DNA from: Thalassotalea sp. 273M-4
GTDB lineage: Bacteria; Pseudomonadota; Gammaproteobacteria; Enterobacterales; Alteromonadaceae
DNA: 64,000 nucleotides
Direction: 5' to 3'
Assembly: GCF_041410465.1 (NCBI RefSeq)
Contig: NZ_CP166961.1
Span: 2,728,001-2,792,000 of the forward strand
The notes under the pieces were generated by a model. It was not told where the DNA came from, made no database searches, and was given only the letters and a program-made list of their open reading frames with translations. A program made the position numbers and the translations under genes. The stretch's first letter is position 1, and every line of letters starts with the position of its first letter. Shown piece after piece: positions 36,615 through 46,958 of this stretch.

Positions 36615-38021
36615 ATGTCACAAGCAGTTTTAGATTTAATCCAAGATAACGACGTTAAGTTTGTTGATTTACGTTTTACCGATTCAAAAGGTAAAGAACA
36701 ACACGTTTCAATTCCTCATCACCAAGTTGATGAAGACTTTTTTGAAAACGGTAAAATGTTTGATGGTTCTTCAATTTCTGGTTGGAAAGGCATTAACGAA
36801 TCAGACATGGTATTAATGCCTGATCCAGCAACGGCTGTTTTAGACCCATTTACTGAAGAAGTAACTCTTAACTTACGTTGTGACATTCTAGAGCCTTCTA
36901 CTATGCAAGGTTACAGCCGTGACCCTCGCTCTGTAGCTAAGCGCGCTGAAGAATACTTACGTTCTACAGGTATCGCTGACACTGTGCTTATTGGTCCAGA
37001 GCCAGAGTTCTTCGTATTTGATGATGTTAAATTCCACACAGATATGAGTGGTTCTTTCTACAAAATCGACGACAAAGAAGCTAAATGGAACTCAGGTACG
37101 AGCTACGAAGAAGGTAACCACGGTCACCGTCCAGGTGTTAAAGGCGGTTACTTCCCAGTTGCTCCAGTAGATTCTTCTCAAGATTTACGTTCTGCAATGT
37201 GTCTAGTAATGGAAGAAATGGGCTTAGTTGTTGAAGCGCATCACCACGAAGTTGCAACTGCGGGTCAAAACGAAATCGCTTGTCGTTTCAACACCATGGT
37301 TAACAAAGCTGATGAAGTTCAAATTTACAAGTACGTTGTTCACAACGTAGCTCATGCATACGGCAAAACAGCCACATTTATGCCTAAGCCACTTGTAGGC
37401 GACAACGGTACTGGTATGCACGTTCACCAATCTCTAAGCAAAGACGGTGTTAACCTATTCTCTGGTGACCTTTACGGCGGTCTTTCTGAAACAGCTCTTT
37501 ACTACATCGGTGGTATCATCAAGCACGCTAAAGCGTTGAACGCATTCACCAATGCTTCAACTAACTCATACAAGCGTCTTGTGCCAGGTTTCGAAGCACC
37601 AGTTATGTTAGCTTACTCAGCTCGTAACCGTTCTGCCTCTATTCGTATCCCAGTAGTACCTTCACCAAAAGCAGCTCGTATCGAAGTACGTTTCCCTGAT
37701 CCAACAGCAAACCCATACTTAGCATTCTCTGCTCTAATGATGGCAGGTCTTGACGGTATCAAAAACAAGATCCACCCTGGCGATGCTATGGATAAAGATT
37801 TATACGACCTTCCTGCAGAAGAAGCGTTGGCAATTCCTCAAGTTGCTTCATCACTAGAAGAAGCTCTTGATGCACTTGCAGCGGATAACGACTTCTTAAC
37901 AGCCGGTGGTGTTATGGATTTAGACATGATCAATGCCTACATCGAACTTAAACGTGCAGAAGTTGAAACATTAAACTCAACAACACACCCTGTTGAATTT
38001 GACATGTACTACAGCGTGTAA
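36615..38021 (+). CDS. glnA: Glutamine synthetase type I
   Basis: Condenses glutamate and ammonia to glutamine with ATP; the main ammonia-assimilating enzyme. 468 residues, the standard GSI-beta length. Motifs include [10 protein letters not shown], the ATP region [12 protein letters not shown] and NRSASIRIP. The adenylylation tyrosine lies in DLYDLPAEE, so control by GlnE is likely. It is read from a sigma54 promoter with NtrC-like sites, while ntrB and ntrC lie downstream after one intervening gene. A ribosome site CGGAG precedes the ATG. Confidence 0.98.
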   Translation: MSQAVLDLIQDNDVKFVDLRFTDSKGKEQHVSIPHHQVDEDFFENGKMFDGSSISGWKGINESDMVLMPDPATAVLDPFTEEVTLNLRCDILEPSTMQGYSRDPRSVAKRAEEYLRSTGIADTVLIGPEPEFFVFDDVKFHTDMSGSFYKIDDKEAKWNSGTSYEEGNHGHRPGVKGGYFPVAPVDSSQDLRSAMCLVMEEMGLVVEAHHHEVATAGQNEIACRFNTMVNKADEVQIYKYVVHNVAHAYGKTATFMPKPLVGDNGTGMHVHQSLSKDGVNLFSGDLYGGLSETALYYIGGIIKHAKALNAFTNASTNSYKRLVPGFEAPVMLAYSARNRSASIRIPVVPSPKAARIEVRFPDPTANPYLAFSALMMAGLDGIKNKIHPGDAMDKDLYDLPAEEALAIPQVASSLEEALDALAADNDFLTAGGVMDLDMINAYIELKRAEVETLNSTTHPVEFDMYYSV

Positions 38022-38046
38022 TCACGGCTAAAAGTCAATCTGAATG

Positions 38047-38072
38047 AAAACCCGCTTAGGCGGGTTTTTTTA
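38047..38072 (+). terminator. Terminator of glnA
   Basis: AAAACCCGC/GCGGGTTTTTTT around TTAG, 26 bases after the stop codon. Confidence 0.88.
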
Positions 38073-38289
38073 TATCTATTCAATAGGTTATTAATAAATA
38101 ATTTATACTTTTTTATTGTCCAAAACTTGCATAACAAAACCTTATGGACTTAACTGTAAGAGATGCAGTTTAAAAAGTAGACTATTCTTTCTACTCAATG
38201 GCTTTAAAGCAAACCTAGAGCAGAAACACATTGTCGAACTTTATCTGAATTGAATAATAATAATTTCCAAAACAAAGGACTTAACAGAC

Positions 38290-38814
38290 ATGGCTCGGTT
38301 TGTAGTATTAGCTCTGGTTTTCATATCGTTACTGGCACCTGTCGTTACCGCTTCTGAAAAAATTTACGTCTGGCGCAACGCAGCTGGAGACTTAGTGTTT
38401 TCTGATAGCCCTAAGCCGGGAGCAGAAGAGATCTCTGAAGAAATTATTATTAAAAACAAACAGACCATCATGTCTTCTGTCGATACCTCTATCTTAGATA
38501 TAACCCCTAGAGTCATGTCAGAAGAATACCATGTTGAAATTACCCAACCCGAAGACCACTCCACCATTCGTGATAATTCAGGCTCAATTTATATTTCTGG
38601 TCGCGTCGCGCCAGTTTTTAAACAAGGCCATAAAGTTCGCCTGCTACTAGACGGCAAACAACATTCCGAACCCCAAACTCGTTCAGTGTTTATTCTTAGA
38701 GACGTTGACCGGGGTGAACACAAAATAAAATTAGAGCTTTTAAACAATAAAGGCAAGGTAATTGCATCCTCCGAAGAAAGAACCATTTATTTGCACCGTG
38801 CTAGAGTAAACTAA
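38290..38814 (+). CDS. DUF4124-domain periplasmic protein
   Basis: 174 residues with a signal peptide (cleavage near VTA-SEK) and the DUF4124 pattern KIYVWRNAAGDLVFSDSPKPGA. The rest resembles an immunoglobulin-like strand-rich region (ISGRVAPVFKQGHKVRLLLDG). No function is known. Such proteins are commonly found between glnA and ntrB in related genera, but nothing suggests a direct role in nitrogen control. Confidence 0.78.
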   Translation: MARFVVLALVFISLLAPVVTASEKIYVWRNAAGDLVFSDSPKPGAEEISEEIIIKNKQTIMSSVDTSILDITPRVMSEEYHVEITQPEDHSTIRDNSGSIYISGRVAPVFKQGHKVRLLLDGKQHSEPQTRSVFILRDVDRGEHKIKLELLNNKGKVIASSEERTIYLHRARVN

Positions 38815-38902
38815 CAAAAATTATCTCTTTATAGGTGCAAATGAGGCTGTGATTTTCTAAACTAAAATCACATCGCACCATTTCAGTGCAGTGGAGATAA
38901 CC

Positions 38903-39985
38903 TTGCTTTCGACCCTAAACATCACCAACTTAAAAGAAGAGTACGCCAAACAGCTTTCATCACAACTGGTCACCGCCATTGTGGTGCTGGATAGGAACTT
39001 ATGTATTCAATTTTTAAACTCTTCAGCAGAAGCACTTTTTAGTAAGAGCTTAAACCGTCTATATCAACAACCATTTCTCGACTTGTTTATAGAAAGCAGT
39101 ATCTCATTTAATCGCTTACAAAATGTATTAAACAATTTCCAAGAGTTTACCGACTCAGAGGTGGTCTTTAAGTTTATCGATCAACATCACATCACTCTGG
39201 AAGTAACCGCTTCGGTGGTATTAATAAACAACCAACAATGCATTTTATTAGAGTGCAAGCAGATAGATAATAAAAAACAAATTAGCGCTGAAGCCTTTCA
39301 AGAACAACAATGGGTAGCGGCCCGAGATTTAATTAGAGGACTCGCCCATGAAATTAAAAACCCATTAGGTGGGCTAAGAGGGGCTGCGCAATTGTTAGAC
39401 AAAGAACTGACAAGTGATCAGCAAGAATTTACCTCATTAATTATTGAACAAGCCGATCGGTTAACAAACTTAGTCGATAGACTGTTAGGACCAAATCAAT
39501 TACCGCAGATGGAGATCGGCAATATTCATCAAGCCATTGAAAAAGTTTTTCAATTGGTGAGTATGGATAACGCCAAAAACATCAAGTTTCAACGCGATTA
39601 TGATCCATCGATTCCTGATAATCAGTTTGATAGTGAGCAAATGCAGCAAGTCTTACTAAACATCATTAAAAATGCGATTCAAATATTGCCAGAGGGTGGC
39701 GAAATAACCCTGCGTACCCGTATTGCCAATCACCAAACCATTAACGGCACGACATGTCGTTCAGCAATCCAAATTTCGGTGATTGATAATGGGCCAGGGA
39801 TCCCTAAACACATACAAGATACTTTATTTTACCCTATGGTTTCCGGCCGAGAAGGTGGCACAGGCTTGGGCTTGTCAATCGCTCAGACTTTGATCCATCA
39901 ACATCATGGTAAACTGGCATGTCACAGTGAGTCCGGTCGAACAGAATTTTCTATTTTATTACCTTTACCTAAGAGAACCTCCTAA
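38903..39985 (+). CDS. glnL: Nitrogen regulation sensor kinase NtrB
   Basis: Cytoplasmic histidine kinase/phosphatase that controls NtrC phosphorylation under PII. A PAS domain (about 15-115) is followed by the dimerisation and phosphorylation region with the His of GLAHEIKNPLGGLRGAAQLL and ATP-binding motifs (NIIKNAIQIL, DNGPGIP, GGTGLGLSIA). I choose TTG 38903 because GGAGA lies seven bases before it; a GTG twelve bases upstream lacks a ribosome site. It is read with ntrC, overlapping it by one base (TAATG). Confidence 0.93.
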   Translation: MLSTLNITNLKEEYAKQLSSQLVTAIVVLDRNLCIQFLNSSAEALFSKSLNRLYQQPFLDLFIESSISFNRLQNVLNNFQEFTDSEVVFKFIDQHHITLEVTASVVLINNQQCILLECKQIDNKKQISAEAFQEQQWVAARDLIRGLAHEIKNPLGGLRGAAQLLDKELTSDQQEFTSLIIEQADRLTNLVDRLLGPNQLPQMEIGNIHQAIEKVFQLVSMDNAKNIKFQRDYDPSIPDNQFDSEQMQQVLLNIIKNAIQILPEGGEITLRTRIANHQTINGTTCRSAIQISVIDNGPGIPKHIQDTLFYPMVSGREGGTGLGLSIAQTLIHQHHGKLACHSESGRTEFSILLPLPKRTS

Positions 39986-41388
39986 TGAATTGTGAACAAG
40001 TATGGATAGTTGACGATGACAGCTCTATTCGCTGGGTGTTAGAAAGAGCAATGCAGGGAGAAAACATCAGTTGTGCCTCTTTTAGCAACGCAGATGATTT
40101 ACTGGCCGCACTGGATATTGCTCAACCTAGCGTTATTATTTCGGATATTCGCATGCCCAAAATGGATGGCATGACTCTTTTGGGGATTATCGCCAGCAAG
40201 TACCCAGAGTTACCGGTCATTATAATGACCGCCCATAGCGACTTAGACAGTGCGGTGAATGCTTATCAAGGTGGGGCTTTTGAATACTTACCCAAGCCTT
40301 TTGATATTGACGAAGCGGTAAAATTAACCCAACGTGCATTGACCCATGTCCAAGAACAAAGTGCCCAAAAAACCCAATCTAGTGCGCATATTAGTAATGT
40401 CGGGATTATTGGTGAAGCGCCGGCAATGCAAGAAGTCTTTCGCGCCATAGGACGCCTTTCACGCTCTAGTATCAGCGTCTTAATTAACGGTGAATCGGGC
40501 ACAGGTAAAGAATTAGTGGCTAACGCCCTGCACTCTCATAGCCCAAGAAAAGATGCCGCCTTTATTCCATTGAACATGGCTGCGATCCCTAAAGATTTGA
40601 TTGAATCAGAGCTCTTTGGACATGAAAAAGGCGCATTTACTGGCGCCAATTCTATTCGTCAAGGCCGATTTGAACAAGCCCATGGTGGTACCCTATTTTT
40701 GGACGAAATTGGTGATATGCCATTGGACGTGCAAACTCGATTATTGCGCGTATTAGCCGATGGTCAGTTTTATCGTGTTGGCGGTCATGATCCCATTAAA
40801 GTCGATGTTAGGATCATTGCAGCAACGCATCAAAACCTTGAAGAACGTGTACACAAAGGCGAATTTAGGGAAGATTTATTCCACCGTTTAAATGTCATTA
40901 GGATTCAGTTACCAAGCTTAAAAAATCGTAAAGAGGACATCCCTCAACTGACCAAACACTTTTTGCAACAAGCGGCTAAAGAACTCGGGGTTGAAACCAA
41001 GTCTATATCCAAAGATGCACTGAAATTTATGCAACGTTGTGATTGGCCAGGTAATGTCCGTCAACTTGAAAATATTTGTCGCTATTTAACCGTCATGGCC
41101 AGTGGTAAAGAAATTTTGCAAAGCGATTTACCCGATGAATTATCTGATATTACGGTCACGTCTAATGTTGAACACAGTGACTGGAAATTGTCACTGGCCA
41201 GTTGGGTTGATGAACAGCTGGCGAAAGGTAATTCCGACATTTTAAGTAATGCTCAAAGAGAATTTGAACAAATTTGCTTGGAACGGGCGTTAAATTATAC
41301 CCATGGCCATAAACAAGAAGCAGCCAAAAAGTTGGGTTGGGGTCGTAATACCTTAACCAGAAAACTAAAAGAGCTTAATCCGCATTAA
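39985..41388 (+). CDS. glnG: Nitrogen regulation response regulator NtrC
   Basis: A 467-residue sigma54-dependent activator. Receiver domain (1-120, phospho-acceptor Asp in [13 protein letters not shown]), AAA+ domain with Walker A GESGTGKE and the sigma54-contacting [15 protein letters not shown] (GAFTGA loop), and a C-terminal Fis-type HTH ([22 protein letters not shown]). It should activate the sigma54 promoter of glnA through the TGCAC-N-GTGCA-type sites 3.5 kb upstream. It overlaps ntrB by one base. Confidence 0.97.
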   Translation: MNCEQVWIVDDDSSIRWVLERAMQGENISCASFSNADDLLAALDIAQPSVIISDIRMPKMDGMTLLGIIASKYPELPVIIMTAHSDLDSAVNAYQGGAFEYLPKPFDIDEAVKLTQRALTHVQEQSAQKTQSSAHISNVGIIGEAPAMQEVFRAIGRLSRSSISVLINGESGTGKELVANALHSHSPRKDAAFIPLNMAAIPKDLIESELFGHEKGAFTGANSIRQGRFEQAHGGTLFLDEIGDMPLDVQTRLLRVLADGQFYRVGGHDPIKVDVRIIAATHQNLEERVHKGEFREDLFHRLNVIRIQLPSLKNRKEDIPQLTKHFLQQAAKELGVETKSISKDALKFMQRCDWPGNVRQLENICRYLTVMASGKEILQSDLPDELSDITVTSNVEHSDWKLSLASWVDEQLAKGNSDILSNAQREFEQICLERALNYTHGHKQEAAKKLGWGRNTLTRKLKELNPH

Positions 41389-41442
41389 TTAGGCCATTCA
41401 GGTTGTGCTTTAACGGATGAATTTTCCTTTAGCCATAGTCAT

Positions 41443-41475
41443 AAAAAAAGGGTAAGTGACGACTTACCCTTTTTT
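41443..41475. terminator. Terminator between ntrC and the merC-like gene
   Basis: AAAAAAGGGTAAGT/ACTTACCCTTTTTT around a short loop; serves convergent genes. Confidence 0.88.
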
Positions 41476-41488
41476 CATACCAAATTCT

Positions 41489-41881
41489 TTAACTTTCTGT
41501 TGAGGTCGAGCACCCTTGATCTTCACAGCTTCGACAATTATTGCAGAGTTTTAAGTTCACTAAATGGGCCGCCACTAATAATGCAGCGCCAACGATGATC
41601 ATAACGGGCTCTAAGGTTTCGGACACCGAGTGTTTGTGCCAATAAATAAAGCCACCTAAAAACAGCAAATAGAAAGGGTAAATTTTACGATGGTATTTGC
41701 GAAACCCTGAAAATAAGGCAATCGAGCCTAAAATAAGGGTAGCAAACAAAAAGATGTTCTCATTTTCATGCGAGCCCAAGTAATCCATCCCCAATAACGA
41801 AAGAGTCGGCAATAACACCGGCAATAAAATGCAGTGGAGAGCGCAGACGGATGTGGCTGCAATTCCTAGTCTATCAAGCAT
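41489..41881 (-). CDS. MerC-domain metal transporter-like protein
   Basis: A 130-residue membrane protein with four helices and the MerC pattern CALHCILLPVLLP (a cysteine pair in the first helix). The C-terminal tail is cysteine-rich (CNNCRSC and CEDQGC), which suggests metal binding. MerC proteins import mercury in resistance operons, but chromosomal MerC-type proteins like this, without mer genes, are of unknown substrate; zinc is possible. A palindromic operator-like site lies upstream. Confidence 0.83.
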   Translation of the reverse strand: MLDRLGIAATSVCALHCILLPVLLPTLSLLGMDYLGSHENENIFLFATLILGSIALFSGFRKYHRKIYPFYLLFLGGFIYWHKHSVSETLEPVMIIVGAALLVAAHLVNLKLCNNCRSCEDQGCSTSTES

Positions 41882-42033
41882 GAGTGTCTCTTTCAGTGGT
41901 TAAATCGCGTAATAAGCGATTTTTTGAACAAGGATTAAAGGCTTAGGCATCAAGCCCAAGCATGTGCCATACAATGTCATATGTTAAGCCCTACTAAACG
42001 AATAAAATAAGCAGGCCTTAACCATTAGTATAC

Positions 42034-42063
42034 GTGATAATATCACAAAATGGATATTATCAC
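42034..42063. promoter_or_regulatory. Palindromic operator-like site upstream of the merC-like gene
   Basis: GTGATAATATC (42034-42044) and GATATTATCAC (42053-42063) are exact reverse complements. The left part is itself a 13-base palindrome, GTGATAATATCAC. AT-rich palindromes with a GTNATAATAT core resemble Zur boxes. The site is about 150-180 bases before the merC-like start and overlaps the 3' end region of epmA. Confidence 0.55.
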
Positions 42064-42075
42064 ATTGAAATATTG

Positions 42076-43059
42076 TTATGCTATGTTAACAGGGAACGCA
42101 ATAACGTCTTTAATGTGCTCTGCATTGAGTGCTATCATCACCACTCGGTCTATACCCAATGCAACACCAGAGCAGTCAGGAAGACCAGACTGCAAGGCTT
42201 TAATAAAATGTTGATCTATTGGTTTTTCGGCTAAGTTATACTCTGTCCTGAGCTTGTTATCTGCTTGAAAACGTTGATATTGCTCATTAGCATCCGTCAG
42301 TTCATGAAAGCCATTAGCAAGCTCTACACCTTGATAATATAATTCAAATCGTTCGGCAACTCGTTGATCCTCTGCGTGAATTTTTGCCAACGATGCCTGA
42401 CTTGATGGAAAATGATAAATAAAACATGGGCGTGATTTACCAATGTTTCGTTCGACTAATTCACCAAATAAAAACTGTAACAATGTATCGATATTGCTTT
42501 CGCTAGCTACCCAATCAGCATGCAATTGATGATCTAACACCGCTTGCTGTAATTGTTCGATATTGGCCGTTAGCGGATCAAGCCCAACATAATGCTTAAA
42601 GGCCTGTTGATACGACATTTTATCGGCGGGTTCACAGTCAAGCAGGTACTGCATTAATTGATCAATCTCTGCCATTAACGCAAAATGATCGAAGCCAATT
42701 CGATACCATTCAAGCATGGTAAATTCTGGGTTATGAAATCGCCCAGCCTGTTCGTTACGAAATGCTTTTGCGAGTTGAAAAATACAGCCACTGCCTGCAG
42801 CAAGTAATCGTTTCATCGCAAACTCGGGCGATGTTTGCAGATATAAGGTATCACCTTTCATGTCTGTGCACGGGTAAGCCAATTTAGTCGCAAACCCTTC
42901 TAGGTGCAAATCGGTCACGGTGCCAGAAGATAACATCGGCGTTTCGACTTCCATCACTTGACGATGATAAAAAAAGTCACGGATTTGTCTTAGTATCTCA
43001 GCCCGTTTTTTTAATGCCTGAATATCGGCCGTTGGTTGCCAATTTACTTGCTTTGACAT
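42076..43059 (-). CDS. epmA: EF-P beta-lysine ligase EpmA (PoxA/GenX)
   Basis: A 327-residue truncated class II lysyl-tRNA synthetase homologue that attaches (R)-beta-lysine to Lys34 of EF-P. Class II motifs are visible: motif 2 around FRNEQAGRFHNPEFTMLEWYR and motif 3 CSGVALGIDRVVMIAL. The anticodon-binding domain of LysRS is absent, as expected. It follows efp on the same strand beyond an attenuating terminator, with epmB divergent from efp. Confidence 0.96.
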   Translation of the reverse strand: MSKQVNWQPTADIQALKKRAEILRQIRDFFYHRQVMEVETPMLSSGTVTDLHLEGFATKLAYPCTDMKGDTLYLQTSPEFAMKRLLAAGSGCIFQLAKAFRNEQAGRFHNPEFTMLEWYRIGFDHFALMAEIDQLMQYLLDCEPADKMSYQQAFKHYVGLDPLTANIEQLQQAVLDHQLHADWVASESNIDTLLQFLFGELVERNIGKSRPCFIYHFPSSQASLAKIHAEDQRVAERFELYYQGVELANGFHELTDANEQYQRFQADNKLRTEYNLAEKPIDQHFIKALQSGLPDCSGVALGIDRVVMIALNAEHIKDVIAFPVNIA

Positions 43060-43072
43060 GATATTTCCTTAA

Positions 43073-43097
43073 GAAAAAAGGGAGCCGAAGCTCCCTT
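43073..43097 (-). terminator. Terminator between efp and epmA
   Basis: On the minus strand AAGGGAGC-TTCG-GCTCCCTT followed by TTTTTT: a tetraloop hairpin. It probably lowers epmA relative to efp. Confidence 0.85.
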
Positions 43098-43123
43098 GAT
43101 TGGTGTGTAATTCGGTCGTTTGA

Positions 43124-43693
43124 TTACTTGTTCGCACGCGATACATATTCACCACTTCGGGTGTCTACTTTAACCACTTCACCAATTTGAATAAACAATG
43201 GTACACGCACAACGGCACCCGTGCTTAATGTCGCAGGCTTGCCACCGGTACCAGCCGTATCACCTTTTAAACCAGGATCGGTTTCAGTTACTTCCAACTC
43301 AACAAAGTTCGGTGGAGTAACAACAATCGGGGTACCATTCCACAAGGTTAAAATACACACGTCACCTTCTTTTAACCACTTTTCGTTTTCACCAACCGCT
43401 TTAGCATCGGCCGCGATTTGTTCAAACGTATCGTTGTTCATAAAGTGAAAGAACTCGCCGTCATTATATAAATAGGCTAAGTCGGTTTCCATGATATCGG
43501 CACCTTCAACTGACTCACCTGACTTATACGTTTTTTCCAACACTTTACCAGAGATAAGCTTACGGATTTTTATACGGTTAAATGCTTGACCTTTACCAGG
43601 TTTTACAATTTCATTTTCTAAAATGTTGCAAGGTTCGCCGTCGATCATCAATTTAAGGCCAGCCTTAAATTCATTAGTACTGAAGTTTGCCAT
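43124..43693 (-). CDS. efp: Elongation factor P
   Basis: A 189-residue, three-domain (KOW, OB, C-terminal) factor that relieves ribosome stalling at polyproline. K34 lies in VKPGKGQAF; this is the residue modified by EpmA and EpmB, both encoded in the window. The C-terminal SRANK is close to other EF-P proteins. AGAGAA precedes the ATG. Confidence 0.98.
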   Translation of the reverse strand: MANFSTNEFKAGLKLMIDGEPCNILENEIVKPGKGQAFNRIKIRKLISGKVLEKTYKSGESVEGADIMETDLAYLYNDGEFFHFMNNDTFEQIAADAKAVGENEKWLKEGDVCILTLWNGTPIVVTPPNFVELEVTETDPGLKGDTAGTGGKPATLSTGAVVRVPLFIQIGEVVKVDTRSGEYVSRANK

Positions 43694-43770
43694 AATTTTC
43701 TCTTATGTATTCGTGTGCCCATTTGTATTAGTATGCACTAAATTAATTGTTGAGCAGAGATTTTAAAATA

Positions 43771-44799
43771 ATGCGGGAAATAATAACCCAGAATGACATC
43801 AAATTGTACCAGTCTTGGCAAAAAGAATTGGCAAATGTTGTTACAGATCCAACAAAGTTATTATCCATGCTTGAGATCTCAATACCCGAGCAAGAGCAAC
43901 ATTTTGCTGCGCGTAAATTATTCCCCGTTAGAGTACCTCGACCATTTCTAAAAAAAATGAAAAAAGGCGATATTAACGACCCTTTGTTATTGCAAGTTTT
44001 GCCCCAAAAGCAAGAATTTCTAAAACTACCAGGCTATGTTAGCGATCCGCTAGAAGAGCACAATACGGTAGCCGAAGGTTTGTTACACAAATACACACAT
44101 CGGGTTTTGATGATTGTAAAAGCAGGCTGTGCAATAAATTGTCGTTACTGTTTTCGTCGTCATTTCCCTTACCAAGATAACAGCCCTAATAAGCAACGCT
44201 GGCAACAAGCGCTAGATTATATTTCGCAACACTCTGAAATTAATGAAGTTATTTTTAGTGGTGGTGATCCCTTAATGGCCAATGACCAACACCTTGGTTG
44301 GTTAATAAAGCAAATTGAGGCTATTGAACACGTCAAACGTTTGCGTATTCATACCCGCTTGCCGGTGGTTATTCCGAATCGCATTACCCAAGACTTAGTC
44401 GATACATTAGCGCAGAGTCGATTAAAGCCGGTTATCGTCTTTCACATCAACCATGCCAATGAAATTGATCAAGACTTTATTGATGCCATTGAACCACTGC
44501 GAGCAAAGCGTATTGCCATGTTCAATCAGTCGGTTTTACTTAGGGGAATAAACAATAACAGTAATACCTTGGTCGCGCTGTCAGAAGCATTATTCGATGC
44601 CGGTATACTGCCTTATTACTTACACGTACTTGACCCCGTTGAAGGGGCTGCACATTTTGATATACCAGAGTCTGAAGCGATTGCTATTGCGAATGAAATG
44701 ATGGCTATTTTACCGGGTTATTTAATGCCAAAACTGGTTAGAGAAATTCCTGGTGAAAGCAATAAAACGCCAATCAATCTTAATTCTACTAAACCCTAA
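43771..44799 (+). CDS. epmB: Lysine 2,3-aminomutase EpmB for EF-P modification
   Basis: A 342-residue radical-SAM and PLP enzyme that converts L-lysine to (R)-beta-lysine used by EpmA. The iron-sulphur CX3CX2C motif is in AGCAINCRYCFRRHFPY; the GGDP motif is FSGGDPLM. I start it at the ATG 43771, which aligns with known EpmB N termini; TTG codons 24 bases upstream are possible. It diverges from efp. Confidence 0.95.
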   Translation: MREIITQNDIKLYQSWQKELANVVTDPTKLLSMLEISIPEQEQHFAARKLFPVRVPRPFLKKMKKGDINDPLLLQVLPQKQEFLKLPGYVSDPLEEHNTVAEGLLHKYTHRVLMIVKAGCAINCRYCFRRHFPYQDNSPNKQRWQQALDYISQHSEINEVIFSGGDPLMANDQHLGWLIKQIEAIEHVKRLRIHTRLPVVIPNRITQDLVDTLAQSRLKPVIVFHINHANEIDQDFIDAIEPLRAKRIAMFNQSVLLRGINNNSNTLVALSEALFDAGILPYYLHVLDPVEGAAHFDIPESEAIAIANEMMAILPGYLMPKLVREIPGESNKTPINLNSTKP

Positions 44800-44895
44800 C
44801 ATTGACCACAAATAGTCCCTAGATAGCTTCAGGGCTAACAATTGGGTATAATTTTTGCCATAATACTTCGCCATTTTTGACTTTACATTGACATC

Positions 44896-45204
44896 ATGAC
44901 AGATAAAATTGAACAACAACTGATAGACAATATTTCTCAGCTTCTAAAGCGTTCTATCGTAGCTGACAGCGCTTTAGCGCAACTAAGAGAAGGTAAAAGC
45001 GCCAACTTTGCCGCCATTTTTACCCAAGATGCTGGGTTTCGTTGTCAGGCAAATACCTTTCAGCCATACATCCAGGAACTTGCTGATGAATTACTGGTTT
45101 GGCAGCAAAGCAAAGAGCAAGGCTTGCTAATTGCCATGGTAAAAAAGATTGAGCAACTCTTTAAAGTTATTGGTGAGTTTGAAAGTCATTATGAAAAAAA
45201 ATAA
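44896..45204 (+). CDS. Small protein, possible PriC-like
   Basis: 102 residues, mainly helical. The stretch from FAAIFTQDAGFRC through QLFKVIGEF has a faint pattern resemblance to the N-terminal region of primosomal protein PriC. It is shorter than E. coli PriC (about 175), so I would not assign the function. It starts at an ATG 96 bases after epmB and ends before a terminator. Confidence 0.55.
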   Translation: MTDKIEQQLIDNISQLLKRSIVADSALAQLREGKSANFAAIFTQDAGFRCQANTFQPYIQELADELLVWQQSKEQGLLIAMVKKIEQLFKVIGEFESHYEKK

Positions 45205-45222
45205 ACTCTCATAGCCATTTTC

Positions 45223-45251
45223 AGTAAAAAAGCCCATTAGGGCTTTTTTTA
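45223..45251. terminator. Terminator after the small PriC-like gene
   Basis: AAAAAAGCCC and GGGCTTTTTTT around ATTA. Confidence 0.85.
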
Positions 45252-45282
45252 TGGTTCTTTTTGGGCTTACATGCTAAAAAAC

Positions 45283-45786
45283 TTAATGGGATTGTATAAA
45301 TGTTTTTTTAAACCACTCATCTAACATACGCTTTTCATCAACAAACGACGCCCTTGTTTTAGCGCGAAAGTTATTATTTAAGTAATTCATATCTTTTAAG
45401 TGCTCTTCGCCCGATTTAATGACCGCATCTTGGCTATCAAGCAATTGGTATTGAAACGATATACGCGGAAAATGGAGATCATCTAAAACCCGAATGGTTG
45501 CATTATTAGGCCCGACCATATACTTAACGTCTCCAGCAAGATCCACATTGGTCACCTTAATTTTCAATACTTGTTGTTCTGGTAAACTTTGCGCTAACTG
45601 GGCAAAATGCGCTTCTAATTGATTAAAAACCCGTTTTTTAAATTGCTTTTGAGTGCCATTAGATGCACGTATATCGGTATATTTACTTGCGTTTTCCCAG
45701 TTCACTTCAACCTCAGCGGAATGCCCTGCGAAGATCACCCCAAAAAGCGCAAAGCAACTGAACAACTTCAACCATATTGTGTTCAT
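45283..45786 (-). CDS. DUF3016-family periplasmic protein
   Basis: 167 residues with a signal peptide (cleavage near GHSA-EVEV). The sequence VNWENASKYTDIRASNGTQKQFKKRVF and the C-terminal DEWFKKTF match the pattern of DUF3016 proteins, exported proteins of unknown function in Alteromonadales. I start it at 45786 because AAAGGGG is six bases before that ATG; the in-frame ATG 21 bases upstream has no ribosome site. Confidence 0.75.
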   Translation of the reverse strand: MNTIWLKLFSCFALFGVIFAGHSAEVEVNWENASKYTDIRASNGTQKQFKKRVFNQLEAHFAQLAQSLPEQQVLKIKVTNVDLAGDVKYMVGPNNATIRVLDDLHFPRISFQYQLLDSQDAVIKSGEEHLKDMNYLNNNFRAKTRASFVDEKRMLDEWFKKTFIQSH

Positions 45787-46003
45787 TATCGACCCCTTTA
45801 TTGTCATATGTATAACGTAGACGAACTTTCACTAAAAAAGTTTCTTTAAGTTTTCTCAGCATTTAACAAAGTGATATGAGATGCAACTTAATCTAGATTA
45901 ATAAAAACGCAATCAGTTGTTCTAACCTTGACAGCCTTGCTCATTTTAAAAATGATATCTGATATGATAAACCGTAATAATAAGCCATTATCTTTTAACT
46001 CTT

Positions 46004-46774
46004 ATGCACAAGACAATATCACCTTACCTAGCCTTGTTGACCACATTAGTGATGATCGCAACAGTCACAACGTCAATGCCCGTATTGGCCGCCAACATTT
46101 TATTTGATCAGGGTCATCGCCAGGCCTTTTTATACAATGATGATAAAGCTTTAGGGCTTTCTCAATTTAGCGATATTTTAGCCCGTAAGGGGCATAAGGT
46201 AAGTGCCAGTCATACACCGCTGACAACAGAACTGTTGCAACAAGTGGACGCGCTTATTATTTCAGGCCCATTTAAACCATTTAGCCAAACAGAACAAAAT
46301 ATTATCGCAGACTTTGTTGGTTCTGGTGGTAAGCTGCTGGTGATGATTCATATTCCTCATACTGTCGGGGCTCTATTGGCCAGTTTGAATATCGATGTGT
46401 CAAATTTCCCCCTTCACGAAATAGAACACACCATTGCCCAAGAAGATAAAAATTTTCGCGTCAAAGACCTCAGTGAACACTGGTTATTCGACAATATATC
46501 AAGCTTTAACCTGTATGGCGGTTGGGCATTAAGAGCACAAGGTAATCCGCAAGCAAGTCTAGCAAAAACCAGTGCGCATGCATGGCTTGATATTAATAAC
46601 AACAGACTAAAAGATAGCGCTGATATGAGCTCTTCGTTTGCCGTCATAGTACATAAAAAATTGCACCAAGGTGATATTTTGGTCTTTGCTGATGATGCGA
46701 TTTTTCAAAATCGCTTTTTAACCGCTAATAATAAACAAATGGCGCAAAACATTGCCGCTTGGCTCGCTCAATAG
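46004..46774 (+). CDS. DUF4350-like periplasmic protein
   Basis: 256 residues with a signal peptide (cleavage near VLA-ANI). The fold is probably a glutamine-amidotransferase-like Rossmann domain, judging by NILFDQGHRQAF, QVDALIISGPFKPF and GSGGKLLVMIHIPH, as in DUF4350 proteins. No catalytic residue was identified, so a binding role is as likely as an enzymatic one. It stands alone. Confidence 0.65.
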   Translation: MHKTISPYLALLTTLVMIATVTTSMPVLAANILFDQGHRQAFLYNDDKALGLSQFSDILARKGHKVSASHTPLTTELLQQVDALIISGPFKPFSQTEQNIIADFVGSGGKLLVMIHIPHTVGALLASLNIDVSNFPLHEIEHTIAQEDKNFRVKDLSEHWLFDNISSFNLYGGWALRAQGNPQASLAKTSAHAWLDINNNRLKDSADMSSSFAVIVHKKLHQGDILVFADDAIFQNRFLTANNKQMAQNIAAWLAQ

Positions 46775-46853
46775 TTCTGCACTAAGAGGTTGTTGATATC
46801 GCCTGCCCGTATACACCAAGACCACAGTTTATAAGTTTCAAGCTAATTTAATG

Positions 46854-46886
46854 AAAAAAGACCTCACATTGACAATGTGAGGTCTT
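46854..46886 (-). terminator. Terminator of the ccmI-like gene
   Basis: A 13-bp stem AAGACCTCACATT/AATGTGAGGTCTT with a three-base loop, followed on the minus strand by TTTTTT. Confidence 0.85.
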
Positions 46887-46958
46887 ATTGGTTTAGCACT
46901 GCCGCTAAGGGCAAAAGGACAAAATGTAGAGTAACCTCAGGTCTGGCTATTATTTCGG

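Noticed and set aside
42034..42063. Reading the palindrome as a Fur box
   Set aside because: The core GATAATATC does not fit the GATAAT-type hexamer triplets of Fur well; a Zur-like site is closer, but unproven.
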